Origin: Brachyspira alvinipulli ATCC 51933 | GTDB taxonomy: Bacteria > Spirochaetota > Brachyspiria > Brachyspirales > Brachyspiraceae | NCBI RefSeq assembly: GCF_000518245.1 | Contig: NZ_KI912403.1 | Span: 444,600-508,599, forward strand | Direction of reading: 5' to 3' | DNA: 64,000 nucleotides | Shown here: piece after piece, positions 1 through 9,194 of the stretch | Layout of the letters: the number at the start of each line of letters is the position of its first letter | Numbering within the stretch: the first letter of the stretch is position 1 | Translations under genes and position numbers: made by a program | Notes under the pieces: generated by a model | What the model was told of the DNA's origin: nothing | Seen by the model: the letters and a program-made list of their open reading frames with translations, nothing else | Databases searched by the model: none

Positions 1-1709
1 TTCTTTTCTAAAATCATTCTTACAATAGGAAGTTTAGAATTTTCAGCAGCAATATGCAAAGCAGTATCTCCATATTTATCAACAGCATTCAAATCTACTT
101 TTTGAGATAATAATATTCTAGCTATATTTTCAGCTCCGCTTTTTGCTGCTATCATTAATGGAGTATAACTTGATATTCCTGCATAATTTATATCAGCACC
201 AGCTTCTACTAATATTTGAAGCAAATCAACATTATCATTATTAATAGCATATTCTATTAAACTCTCTCCATCCTTAGTTACAACGGAAAGATTAGCTTTA
301 TTAGCAATTAATAATTTTGTAAGCTCTGTATCATTATTCATAACAGCAACAGTTAAAGGACTAAGACCATTACTGTCTTCTACATTTATATTTGCTTTAT
401 TTTCTATCAAAAGATTTATCATATCATTTCTACTTGATTCTATAGGACTATTCATAGCATATAAAAGAGGAGTTTTCTCTTCATAACTTTTAGCATTAAC
501 ATTGGCTTTGTTTTCTATTAATAGTTTAGCAAGTTCAATATCTCCATTATTTGCTGCATACATTAAAGAAGTCCATCCGTCATTATCTGCAAAGTTAACA
601 TCTGCTCCATTTGTAAGAAGAACTTTTACAGTATCTATATATGAATTTCCTACAGCTATTATTAATGCATTTTTTCCATTAACGAGTCTATTTAATGTAT
701 TTTTATTTATATTTGTAATTATTTTTTCCATCACTTTGGCACTGTCTGCAGATTTCTGCTGCATTAATACTAAATCAACAGGAGATGAACTTGTATTATT
801 AAATTTAGAACCAGCTGCCGCCATTATTATATTTCCATATACATCGCTTTCCCCAGCCTCTTCTATTTTAGCACCTTTAGATATAAAATAATCTACTAAA
901 GCAGGATTAAGCGATAAAACTGCATTATAAAGTACTGTAGTTCCGTCAGCACTTTTATAATTAATATCCGCTCCATTATCTATTAAATAACGTACTATAC
1001 TCTCATCACTATTGTCAATCGCATAACTTAAAAGTAAAGGCTCTCTTTTCAAATCAAATGAATTATCTAAAAGAAGCTTTATCATAGTTTTATTAGTTTG
1101 AGAAACAGCATAATACATTGGATATCTATTAAAATTATTACCTGTATAAGAACCATATACATTAGCCTTACCTTCTTTTATAAGAAATTCAGCTATTTTT
1201 GTATTATTATTGCTTATAGCCAATATTAGAGGAGTAACTCCTGAATCATCAGCTATTTCTGCATCGGCTTTATTTTCTATTAAAAATTCTACAGCTTTCA
1301 TATTATTATTTTGTACTGCATGAAACAATGGGCTTTGATTATTATTATCTGTTTCATTAACATCAGCCGAATAATTATTAACCATTTCTTTAACAATTCT
1401 ATCGCCATATTTTTTCTTATATATTTCCTCGCTGTATATCTCATAATTTCCAACCATTTTCTCCATATCAGATTTACCCTTTATAAATAAGAATAAACCT
1501 ACAAGCAAACCAGCTCCCACAAGAAGAACAAATACAATAGCGCAAGCTACTACAGCTACTTTAAATATATATTTTTTATTTTCTTCTGCTTCTTTGGATC
1601 TATTTATTTTTTCTATAGCATTTTCATTATTATTAACTGAAATATCATTGCTTGATTCATTATTTATTGAATCGTTATTAAGTTCATTATTATTATCCAT
1701 ATTTTCCAT
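1..1709 (-). CDS. Membrane-anchored ankyrin-repeat protein (3' end beyond window)
   Basis: The frame is open from an ATG at 1709 to the window edge, so about 569 residues are visible and the C-terminus is missing. Residues 1-46 are Asn/Glu-rich and presumably cytoplasmic. About 49-76 form one hydrophobic membrane segment. From about 115 to the edge the protein is a chain of roughly 33-residue ankyrin repeats, recognisable by units such as DKYGDTALHIAAENSKLPIV and DDSGVTPLILA. Ankyrin repeats are protein-protein interaction scaffolds; the partner cannot be told from sequence. No enzymatic domain is visible. It lies just downstream of the binding-protein gene at 4398 on the same strand, after a gap of about 90 bases. 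A second, smaller ankyrin protein lies at 23903-24565. Confidence 0.9.
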   Translation of the reverse strand, partial: MENMDNNNELNNDSINNESSNDISVNNNENAIEKINRSKEAEENKKYIFKVAVVACAIVFVLLVGAGLLVGLFLFIKGKSDMEKMVGNYEIYSEEIYKKKYGDRIVKEMVNNYSADVNETDNNNQSPLFHAVQNNNMKAVEFLIENKADAEIADDSGVTPLILAISNNNTKIAEFLIKEGKANVYGSYTGNNFNRYPMYYAVSQTNKTMIKLLLDNSFDLKREPLLLSYAIDNSDESIVRYLIDNGADINYKSADGTTVLYNAVLSLNPALVDYFISKGAKIEEAGESDVYGNIIMAAAGSKFNNTSSSPVDLVLMQQKSADSAKVMEKIITNINKNTLNRLVNGKNALIIAVGNSYIDTVKVLLTNGADVNFADNDGWTSLMYAANNGDIELAKLLIENKANVNAKSYEEKTPLLYAMNSPIESSRNDMINLLIENKANINVEDSNGLSPLTVAVMNNDTELTKLLIANKANLSVVTKDGESLIEYAINNDNVDLLQILVEAGADINYAGISSYTPLMIAAKSGAENIARILLSQKVDLNAVDKYGDTALHIAAENSKLPIVRMILEK

Positions 1710-1800
1710 AACCGCACCTTAAACAAATTAAATTATGAAGTATAATAACATATTTTTTATAAATTAAAAGCAGTAAAATAAAAAAAATATATACCCCTAT

Positions 1801-4398
1801 CTACTGTAGTACAAAACTTCTAGTTTCTATATAAGGAGTCTCATCAGCAATATATGATTCTATAACAATAATATAATTTCCTTTAGGAAAAGATGTTAAT
1901 TCTTCTTTAGGTATAGTTAATTTGAATACATCATTTTCTAAAACTGCATTATATTCTTTTTCTCCTCCGTTTTGCAGCTGAAGCAACACTTTTACTTTAG
2001 TATTAATATCAGGCATTTCTAAAGCATTGTTCGGATAATTATACGAAGAAACATAAATATCTATATTCATATCACTATTTCTATTTACTATAGCAGGCAT
2101 TTCAATATCTTCAATCCTGCTCATTTTAGTTGATAATTTCTCAATCCAATATTCAGCAGTATAACTATAATCTTTAAAAGCTGTTAATTCTATATAATTA
2201 GCTTTTGAATCTATCCTTGAAATAAAGAAAGGTCCATTTGATATATAAGCATGTCCATATTTATCTATAAAATCAATAGCAGCCTGATATCTTTTAACAG
2301 CCTCTTCTTTTGTTATAAAATCTTCTATTCCTGCAGGTATATATTGAGAATCACGCATTTCTATTAATTTTTCTTTTATATCAGATACACAGGTTGGATT
2401 TTTCACATCTATTGAAGTTAAGGACTGATCCTGAGAAATGGTATAAACATTACCGGATTTAGAACCTTCAAGAACCATTTTCATTATAGCTTCATTTATT
2501 TCAAAAGGAATAACCGTATTTCTATTTGGATTACCTATTTTAGGACTAACAGCAGCAATAGCAATTTGTCTGTCCATATCCATAGGCCAATAATAGTTTC
2601 CGTATAAAGTAAAACTTCCGTCTTCATTTATAACACTTCCTACAGCTCCGTCCATTGCAGAAAGATATCTTCCAGCCATAGCAGAATCATAATATTTATC
2701 ATTCTCATTTGTCTTTGTTATAACATTTGCAATAAATACGCTTCCATACATCAAGTCAACTAAAGATGATTCTATACCATGATGCCATTTAAAATATCTA
2801 GGCTTAAAGTCGCATTTTACATAGGCTGTAATATTATCTGACTTCTTATAATCCAATTCTCCATTTTCATTCATTTTTACTATTAAACCTTCTTCCCATT
2901 TTTGAGTATAAGGATTGTACATCTTAGCATTCGTAGGAACTTCTATTGTACCTACTGGTATGCCGTTATTACCTGCTCTAACGCCTATTTCTAAACTGTT
3001 AGTGTCAGGCTCTCCCAACATAAATACCGTCTTAGCAGTAGAAGGAGATTCAAATGTAGCTCCGGCATCAGAACAAGGACCAATCATTATAGAAGAATAA
3101 GCATCAGAAAATCCGCCTACACCTACAGGATCCCATGGACTTATAAATAATGAACCTTGTGCGGAATGCTGAAGAACTCTTAATACTTTTTCTCCATTCC
3201 TATTAGGTTTTATATCTGCACTTCTTATAGACCAATCATTTATACCGTCTCCTACTCCGTAAAGCATTCTTCTGTTAAATCTTTCTTTATTAGCTACAAA
3301 AAATTGAGTCTGAGAGTTTAAATATATTCTAACAGCATCTTCAAGCCCTATTTCCTGCAAACGCATATTGCCATTCCAATATTCATCAGCAGTCAAAAAC
3401 CATCCGTTTGAATTTTTATCGCTTATTCTTGAAGCCTCTCTATTATCATAATTCCAAAACTCAGAAATATTTCCTCCAGGCATATAGTTGCCTTCTCTTA
3501 CATACATCTGTCTTAATGTAACATCCCACCAAGCACGAGTAGCACCTGCCCCCCAAGCCTCTGTTATAATATTCCATTCATAATCTTTAGGATCTGAACC
3601 ATATACAACCTGAGTAGATTTATTTCTATCATATAATAATTTTTCAACTTTTATACCTGTTTTTTCTATCAAATCAGATACAGCATTTCCTGCAGGAAGT
3701 CTTCCTGTAGGATCATCTACCCTTATAACGAATTTAAGAGTTACAACTTCTCCATTATATTTCCACCATCCGTTTTCCTTTTTTAATTTCCCTCTATTTT
3801 CCGGCAGATTAGCAGCTTTTTCCATTGCTTTATTTATATCATTAATAGCCTTTTCCTGATTACCATTCTCTGTCATACCCATTCTTGAAGGAATAAGATT
3901 ATATCTATAAGTACCCGGCTGCCCCGGTGTTGCCTGAGTAAATGAAGGCTGCCCTGCTCCTCTTAAAATTTCATCAACTAGTTTTTTTCTATCAATCAAA
4001 AAATTCATTGCAAATCTTACTTCTTTTATGGCCAAAGGATTAAAATGAGTTTTTCCATCTCTAGTGGTAACTGTATAAGGTGCTTTATTTGGCACAGGAT
4101 TAAATAATAAAGACCAAGAACCGGAAGGCACAGCATAAGTATCAAGTTTTTCTAAATCGTTTTCCCCTAATGATAAATATATTCCTCCGTCTATTCCGCT
4201 AGCCATTAAATCAGCTCTTCCATCTGCTACATCTTTAATAGCTATTGTCATATCCGTTCTCACTTCATATATTATTTTATCTATTAATGCACCGCCTCTG
4301 TCTATTTCTTTTTGTGCTATTTCTTCTTGATTATTTGAACATGAAGAAAATATTAATATTATAAAAATTGATAAAAAGAATTTATTAATAAATTTCAT
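1801..4398 (-). CDS. ABC transporter substrate-binding lipoprotein, family 5 (peptide/OppA type), long form
   Basis: 865 residues. A signal peptide ends in a lipobox at LIFSSC, so the mature protein is probably lipid-anchored in the periplasm or on the cell surface. The segment KEVRFAMNFLIDRKKLVDEI near residue 130 is typical of SBP_bac_5 proteins, which bind peptides or other solutes for ABC importers. Usual family length is 500-600 residues. The extra length lies in the middle and in a C-terminal region after about 760 that looks like a beta-sandwich. No permease or ATPase gene is adjacent, so any transporter partner is elsewhere. A Shine-Dalgarno-like GAGG lies 8-11 bases before the ATG, and a promoter is at 4438-4465. 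The substrate is unknown. Confidence 0.82.
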   Translation of the reverse strand: MKFINKFFLSIFIILIFSSCSNNQEEIAQKEIDRGGALIDKIIYEVRTDMTIAIKDVADGRADLMASGIDGGIYLSLGENDLEKLDTYAVPSGSWSLLFNPVPNKAPYTVTTRDGKTHFNPLAIKEVRFAMNFLIDRKKLVDEILRGAGQPSFTQATPGQPGTYRYNLIPSRMGMTENGNQEKAINDINKAMEKAANLPENRGKLKKENGWWKYNGEVVTLKFVIRVDDPTGRLPAGNAVSDLIEKTGIKVEKLLYDRNKSTQVVYGSDPKDYEWNIITEAWGAGATRAWWDVTLRQMYVREGNYMPGGNISEFWNYDNREASRISDKNSNGWFLTADEYWNGNMRLQEIGLEDAVRIYLNSQTQFFVANKERFNRRMLYGVGDGINDWSIRSADIKPNRNGEKVLRVLQHSAQGSLFISPWDPVGVGGFSDAYSSIMIGPCSDAGATFESPSTAKTVFMLGEPDTNSLEIGVRAGNNGIPVGTIEVPTNAKMYNPYTQKWEEGLIVKMNENGELDYKKSDNITAYVKCDFKPRYFKWHHGIESSLVDLMYGSVFIANVITKTNENDKYYDSAMAGRYLSAMDGAVGSVINEDGSFTLYGNYYWPMDMDRQIAIAAVSPKIGNPNRNTVIPFEINEAIMKMVLEGSKSGNVYTISQDQSLTSIDVKNPTCVSDIKEKLIEMRDSQYIPAGIEDFITKEEAVKRYQAAIDFIDKYGHAYISNGPFFISRIDSKANYIELTAFKDYSYTAEYWIEKLSTKMSRIEDIEMPAIVNRNSDMNIDIYVSSYNYPNNALEMPDINTKVKVLLQLQNGGEKEYNAVLENDVFKLTIPKEELTSFPKGNYIIVIESYIADETPYIETRSFVLQ

Positions 4399-4437
4399 TT
4401 AAGGCCTCATTTATATATTAAAAATACAACTTAACAT

Positions 4438-4465
4438 AATATATAACATAAGAAATAAATGTCAA
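4438..4465 (-). promoter_or_regulatory. Promoter of the 4398 binding-protein gene
   Basis: On the minus strand, TTGACA (4460-4465) is followed after 16 bases by TATATT (4438-4443), giving a leader of about 35 bases. Confidence 0.6.
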
Positions 4466-4483
4466 CAAAATGAATATGTAAAA

Positions 4484-5926
4484 TCACCCATTAATATAGT
4501 TGTTAATAATATTATATATTTTATTTCTTTCTTTTTCTATTTGTATATTAATTTTTTGCTGTTCTTTAATTTTATTATCAATTTCATCAACTATTTCTTG
4601 TTGTTTTTTTAATGGGATATTTGGTATTTTAAAGTTTTCAATTTCTTTCCATCTTAAATGGATTTGATTTGTAGTACCAGTAAAATCTCTTTCTATTTGA
4701 AAATATCCTAAAATACTTCTAAAAAAATATACAAAAAATAATTTATTATAATTAGTTATTCTTATGATAAAATTATCAACTGTGGTTATAGCATCTTCTT
4801 TATAGTTATATAAATCAATTTTTCCAAGTGATATTTTACCTGTTACACATAAAATAATATCATCATATTTTAATTTTTTATTATCAGATATTAAATTATA
4901 TTCCTCTTCCAAAATATATTCTGAATCATTAAAATCTATATAAGAATTTTTTAAATTTTGAATTTTTATAACCTGTATTTCTCCTTCAGAATTATAATTA
5001 GGCTGTATACCTTTTTCATATTCAAAAATTATATTTTTTACCTTTATTGTGTCAATATCATTCAATATATTCATTAATTTTTTAGTTGGAGTATTATGAA
5101 ATCTAGTTGAAAATCTCATTATATCGCTTTTAGAAAAATCAGTAAAATCAGTGTTAAATACTTTAAAAGTTTTATCATCTGCTATTTGAGTACTTGCAGT
5201 CATTCCCTTACCAAATTCATTATATAAATTCTCATCAAATCCAAATTCTCTAGCAAATACTTCATTAATAATTTTTTGCTCTGGTATAATAGTTTCTTTA
5301 AGGCTTTTTATTTTCTTTTCTATAGGTTCTATTAGAGAAACAATTTCATCTTGTTTTTGTTTGTCAATTAATGGAATTTTCATATTCAATAAATCTTCTT
5401 TTTTATAAGATGAAATTCCAATTCCTCTGTAAATATAATTATCAATAATATTCCTTATAATTTTAGTTCTTAATAAATATAGTATAAATTTCATATTATG
5501 ATTATTATTAACATCAAAAATATAAAAACCATTTGAAAATACATATTCAGATAGATTAATATTTTCAAATAATAAAGCAGGAGACTTAGCCAATCTTATA
5601 CTAGAAATTAGTAAATTATTATTTGAAATTTTATATTTAATTCTATTTGGATGTTCTTCATATGTAACTATTTGAAAATCCTTTATATATCCATCTTCGT
5701 CTATATAAGATTCTCCAGTAGGAATTCCTTTATATTCTTGCCCATAATCATACTCAAATATCTTATAATCAGATTTCAATATATTTCTTAATTTAATAGT
5801 TTCTTTGGCATAATTAAAAACATTCCAATTTAATTTAAATATAAAAGCATTATATTTAAAATCACATCTTAAATATAAATCATTAGAAAATTGTGAAAAA
5901 TCTATATTATAAACTTTTAATCCCAT
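4484..5926 (-). CDS. hsdS: Type I-style restriction-modification specificity subunit (HsdS)
   Basis: 480 residues, close to the usual HsdS length. It has two target-recognition halves, each ending in a conserved helix: IPLIDKQKQDEIVSLIEPIE near 190 and a second IP-L-KQQEIVDEIDNKI near 445. The segment VTGKISLGKI in the second half is typical of HsdS target-recognition domains. Each half normally reads one part of a split DNA target and the helices dock onto the methyltransferase. The start codon overlaps the 3' end of the methyltransferase gene by 10 bases, so the two are probably translated together. The sequence specificity cannot be deduced. The frame is intact. Confidence 0.93.
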   Translation of the reverse strand: MGLKVYNIDFSQFSNDLYLRCDFKYNAFIFKLNWNVFNYAKETIKLRNILKSDYKIFEYDYGQEYKGIPTGESYIDEDGYIKDFQIVTYEEHPNRIKYKISNNNLLISSIRLAKSPALLFENINLSEYVFSNGFYIFDVNNNHNMKFILYLLRTKIIRNIIDNYIYRGIGISSYKKEDLLNMKIPLIDKQKQDEIVSLIEPIEKKIKSLKETIIPEQKIINEVFAREFGFDENLYNEFGKGMTASTQIADDKTFKVFNTDFTDFSKSDIMRFSTRFHNTPTKKLMNILNDIDTIKVKNIIFEYEKGIQPNYNSEGEIQVIKIQNLKNSYIDFNDSEYILEEEYNLISDNKKLKYDDIILCVTGKISLGKIDLYNYKEDAITTVDNFIIRITNYNKLFFVYFFRSILGYFQIERDFTGTTNQIHLRWKEIENFKIPNIPLKKQQEIVDEIDNKIKEQQKINIQIEKERNKIYNIINNYING

Positions 5927-7698
5927 TTTATATCTCTTAAATAATCTAGTATTGTTTCTTTTTTATTGTCATCCACAATTATTTCGCCTTTATTATTCAT
6001 TCTATAAAGGTCATTAGGCATAATTTTTTCGCCTCTTTTGGTTCTTTTATAGCCTATATTTTCAGCCTCTGCCATTAATATACTATAATTCAATTCTTTA
6101 GATAATTCTCCAAAAACCCAATAAGAATTTACATAACCAAAGATATCTTTTGTATCATTATCATATTTGCAAATTTCTTTTAATTCATATTCATATTTTT
6201 TGGTTAATTCTAATATACTTAATGATTTATCATATTCTTCTATATAGTTTTTTAATAGTCTATATAATATATTTTTTCTTTCTTCTTCACTTAATTTATT
6301 GATAGATGTTAATTTAGCCTCACTCTTACCATTTATATAAACATCTATGATATTTTCTGCTCTAGTTTTTAATTTACTCCATTCATCTGAATATTTTTTC
6401 CAAACCTCATTCCACTGCTCTAATTCGTCTTTTGTTTTCTTTTGAGCAAATAATATACTAGTTTTTGTACTTGTAAAAGGTTCAAATGTAAGCTGAGGTA
6501 AACTAATAACTGCTTTTATTTTAAAATATTTATAAATAAAAATTCTAATATATTTATTTTCTGTAGTATCAAAAACACTTTCAGGTAATACAGCAGCAAA
6601 ACGTCCATTATTTTTTAATAACTGATACCATCTTTCTATAAATAAATTTTCTGAATTTTTTTTATCTCCAAATAAAAAACCATCTTTTAAATTATTTTTA
6701 GTATCATTATCTAAAGTAACACTAAAAGGCGGATTGGTAAGAATACAATCAAATTGTCCATTGACATTTTTATCATTATAGATTGAATCTTTATCATATT
6801 GTTTTAAATAATTTGGAGATTGTTCTTTACTGTAAAAATTAAAAGGAAGTAATCCATCTTTAACAAAAATATTGCTAGAACCATCTCCATGCAAAATCAT
6901 ATTTACTTTAGTAGCTGTTCCCAAATTAAAATTAGTTTCTATACCATATATAAAATCTTTTGCCCATTTATTTTCTCTATGATCTGGTTGAAACCATTGA
7001 GTAAATTTATCTTCTACATCTCTGCTTTTATTTAATTCATCAAAAAATCTTCTTTTTATGTTTTCTGTGATGAATTTCATATATTCAATTAAAAATGTAC
7101 CACTTCCTGCACTCGGGTCTATCATATAAGGTATTTCTAAATCATTATTTATTCTATCAATAGCTAATTTATCTATTTGTAATCCCCAAAGCATAAATTT
7201 AACTATATTTATATGTGTAAAAAATTGTCCTTTAGTCTGTTTAAATCCCTCTCTTATAATACCCTCAAAAAAATCTCCTAAGATATCTTTTCCTGTAAAG
7301 CTATTCTTACCATCTACAAAACTAAATCTTTCAATTTCTGAAACTGTATATTTTAATTTATTAAGAGAGAATTTATTTTCATCTATAACAAATGACTTTT
7401 TTAATTTATTTTCATCGTTTATATTTAATCTTTGCTTTAATGCTCTTCTATATAATTCATTTATTCTATTAAAAAGTCCCTCATCTGATTCAAAAGTATT
7501 TCCATCTTTATAAGAAAAAATCTGAAAATCATACTTCTCACCTTTTTTCTTTTCTGACTCATCTTGTATTTTTGATAATATTATATTGACCAACGAAGAA
7601 AAAACATCATTATCATCTGTGCTTCCTCCACCCCAAAGTACATTATGTAAATTTTTTCTTAAACTATCCAACTGCTCATGTGTAAAATTGGTATCCAA
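5917..7698 (-). CDS. hsdM: DNA adenine N6-methyltransferase part (HsdM-like)
   Basis: 593 residues if translation starts at the TTG at 7698. That TTG is simply a Leu codon inside the longer fused frame, and no Shine-Dalgarno sequence stands before it. The helical N6_N4-type N-terminal domain occupies about 5-135. The S-adenosylmethionine motif DPSAGSGTFL starts at 194 and the catalytic NPPF motif is at 322-325, as in type I M subunits and type IIG/IIB enzymes. Methylation could still work if this part is expressed. A lysine/glutamate-rich C-terminal region probably contacts HsdS, whose gene overlaps by 10 bases. Confidence 0.92.
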   Translation of the reverse strand: MDTNFTHEQLDSLRKNLHNVLWGGGSTDDNDVFSSLVNIILSKIQDESEKKKGEKYDFQIFSYKDGNTFESDEGLFNRINELYRRALKQRLNINDENKLKKSFVIDENKFSLNKLKYTVSEIERFSFVDGKNSFTGKDILGDFFEGIIREGFKQTKGQFFTHINIVKFMLWGLQIDKLAIDRINNDLEIPYMIDPSAGSGTFLIEYMKFITENIKRRFFDELNKSRDVEDKFTQWFQPDHRENKWAKDFIYGIETNFNLGTATKVNMILHGDGSSNIFVKDGLLPFNFYSKEQSPNYLKQYDKDSIYNDKNVNGQFDCILTNPPFSVTLDNDTKNNLKDGFLFGDKKNSENLFIERWYQLLKNNGRFAAVLPESVFDTTENKYIRIFIYKYFKIKAVISLPQLTFEPFTSTKTSILFAQKKTKDELEQWNEVWKKYSDEWSKLKTRAENIIDVYINGKSEAKLTSINKLSEEERKNILYRLLKNYIEEYDKSLSILELTKKYEYELKEICKYDNDTKDIFGYVNSYWVFGELSKELNYSILMAEAENIGYKRTKRGEKIMPNDLYRMNNKGEIIVDDNKKETILDYLRDIKWD

Positions 7699-7874
7699 AT
7701 CTTTTTTACCATTTTTTATATAAGGTTCTTTTTGTGCCTTTCCATATCGTTTAGGAATCTCATCACTAAAATTTCTTACTTCTTTCCAGTCATTAAAATT
7801 ACTATATTTTTCATAGTCTATAAGTATACATTTATCTTTTATTATATTATTTGTAATTTCAAAAGTATATAGAA

Positions 7875-8297
7875 CTAGATATTTAACTTTATGTCCTTGC
7901 CTTTTTCTTGAGAAGCTAAATTGAACAACTGTTTTTCTATTATTTCATCTTTATCTTTTTCATATTCTTCAGGACTTTTTAACTCCATATATAAAAAAGC
8001 ATTTTTTTCATCATCTCTTACTATAATGTCTATTCTAGGTTTATTTACTTTAGGTCTACCTATATCATATTGTTTTTCTATTTCAATGTTTTCTAATTTA
8101 TAACCTAACTCATTAACCAATTTGGACAATATATAAGCTCTAACGATTTCTTCATCACCTCTAAATTTATCTATCTTCCAACCACTAATTTTTTCTGAAT
8201 ATTTTACTTTTTTATTATCAAAATTATATTCTTCTACCACTCTTATATTTTGTATATCTAAATACTCTTTTATAAATACAATATCATCTTTATTCAT
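7875..8297 (-). CDS. HsdR_N-like nuclease domain fragment (PD-(D/E)xK)
   Basis: 140 residues, ending early at TAG because of the frameshift. PRID with Asp90, followed by FLYMELK with Glu105 and Lys107, matches the D...ExK catalytic core of the HsdR N-terminal / PF13588-type nuclease fold. The upstream helices containing REYILSKL-like residues (VRAYILSKLVNELGY at about 52-66) also fit. As a separate peptide it lacks the linker that normally joins it to the methyltransferase, so restriction is probably impaired. The ATG at 8297 has only a weak GGAT upstream. A good promoter lies at 8329-8357. Confidence 0.8.
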   Translation of the reverse strand: MNKDDIVFIKEYLDIQNIRVVEEYNFDNKKVKYSEKISGWKIDKFRGDEEIVRAYILSKLVNELGYKLENIEIEKQYDIGRPKVNKPRIDIIVRDDEKNAFLYMELKSPEEYEKDKDEIIEKQLFNLASQEKGKDIKLNI

Positions 8298-8328
8298 AAA
8301 TTAATCCATAATTATTTATATAAGCAAT

Positions 8329-8357
8329 AATATAATAGTATAAATAATAAATGTCAA
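8329..8357 (-). promoter_or_regulatory. Promoter of the restriction-modification operon
   Basis: Minus strand TTGACA (8352-8357), 17-base spacer, TATATT (8329-8334). Transcription would start about 25 bases before the ATG at 8297 and cover nuclease, methyltransferase and specificity genes. Confidence 0.65.
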
Positions 8358-8451
8358 TATAATTATATATAACTATATTTTGTAAAATGATTTTTGAAGT
8401 TTAGAATTAAACTATTTATAACAATCTTAATATTTTTATTAATTAGAAAAC

Positions 8452-8483
8452 AAAGAGCATACAAAATAAATTTGCATGCTCTT
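8452..8483 (-). terminator. Hairpin terminator after the 8500-9045 lipoprotein gene
   Basis: Nine-base arms AAAGAGCAT and ATGCTCTTT (8452-8460 and 8475-8483) lie just past the stop of the minus-strand gene. The stretch beyond is only moderately T-rich, so termination may be partial. Confidence 0.55.
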
Positions 8484-8499
8484 TATTATTTTATTTGAA

Positions 8500-9045
8500 T
8501 TACTTATTAGTATTATTTTTATGCCAATGTATAGATTTTATATAAAGTGATGAAAGATTAGTTAAATCTTTATCATCTTCAATCTTAGTTGATAAAGCAT
8601 AATAAATATCATCAACTCTCCACAATGTAAACTTTTCATTATTAGGAGTAATATTATATTCAACATTTATAGAATATTCATTTTCTATAAAATTTTTTCC
8701 GCTATTAGTATAATTACCATAAAATGATAATAAGTTATTTGAGTTTTTAGAAGCTCTGTAAATATAACTATTATTCATATAGTCAAAATTTACTTCTGCC
8801 ACATCCTTATTTACTACAAAATATTGAGCATTCTGTCCATGTTCAGGAGGTGCCACTGTTATTCCTATTCCTAAAGGTGCGAATGAGTTAGGAGAATCAA
8901 CCTGAACATAATCTAAAACTGCATCATTGGAAATAACCTCATTATTCTTTGATGCATTGCTTACTTCTGACTCATTTGATTTACTAGAGCATGAAACTAT
9001 AAACAATAAGCAGGAAATATATAAAGTAACAATAAATTTAATCAT
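8500..9045 (-). CDS. Hypothetical lipoprotein
   Basis: 181 residues. A signal peptide ends at the lipobox LFIVSC, followed by a Ser/Asn-rich linker to about residue 45. The mature part is probably a beta-rich domain (segments such as NSYIYRASKNSNNLLSFYGN) and resembles no family I can name. It stands as a single gene with a hairpin terminator of its own. The function is unknown; the location is probably the periplasmic face of a membrane or the cell surface. An AGG lies 7-9 bases before the ATG. Confidence 0.85.
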   Translation of the reverse strand: MIKFIVTLYISCLLFIVSCSSKSNESEVSNASKNNEVISNDAVLDYVQVDSPNSFAPLGIGITVAPPEHGQNAQYFVVNKDVAEVNFDYMNNSYIYRASKNSNNLLSFYGNYTNSGKNFIENEYSINVEYNITPNNEKFTLWRVDDIYYALSTKIEDDKDLTNLSSLYIKSIHWHKNNTNK

Positions 9046-9145
9046 CTTTTACCTCTGTTTTATTTTTTATTTGTTAGTTTAAACAGAAAATAATCATATA
9101 AATTAAAAATTCTCATTTAAACTAATAAATTATGTTTACTTAAAT

Positions 9146-9181
9146 AAAAAGCATGCATATAATTTAGATGCATGCTTTTTT
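9146..9181 (-). terminator. Strong hairpin terminator after the cupin gene
   Basis: A 13-base stem, AAAAAGCATGCAT against ATGCATGCTTTTT, with T runs on both outer sides. It follows the minus-strand cupin gene and could act in both directions. Confidence 0.8.
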
Positions 9182-9194
9182 AAACATTAAAAAA

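Larger units (their letters stand above)
5917..8297 (-). pseudogene. Fused nuclease-methyltransferase (RM subunit) split by a one-base frameshift
   Basis: The ORF at 7875-8297 (nuclease domain) stops at TAG. From about 7888 downstream, the frame of the methyltransferase is open without interruption. It reads KVKYLVLYTFEITNN and continues to the residues DTNFTHEQLDSL just before the methyltransferase core. This is the known layout of N-6 methylases with an N-terminal HsdR_N-like domain. Adding one base in the three-T run at 7888-7890 (AAA on the coding strand) joins both parts into about 793 residues. Whether this is a true mutation, a sequencing error or programmed slippage is not known. The tract is too short for ordinary slipped-strand phase variation. 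Confidence 0.85.

Noticed and set aside
502-891. Open frame on the plus strand
   Set aside because: It lies antisense to the ankyrin gene, whose repeats run unbroken in the other strand; no ribosome-binding site or family match.
7678-7872. Open frame on the plus strand opposite the restriction locus
   Set aside because: The opposite strand reads through the same bases in the methyltransferase frame and gives conserved fusion-protein sequence.
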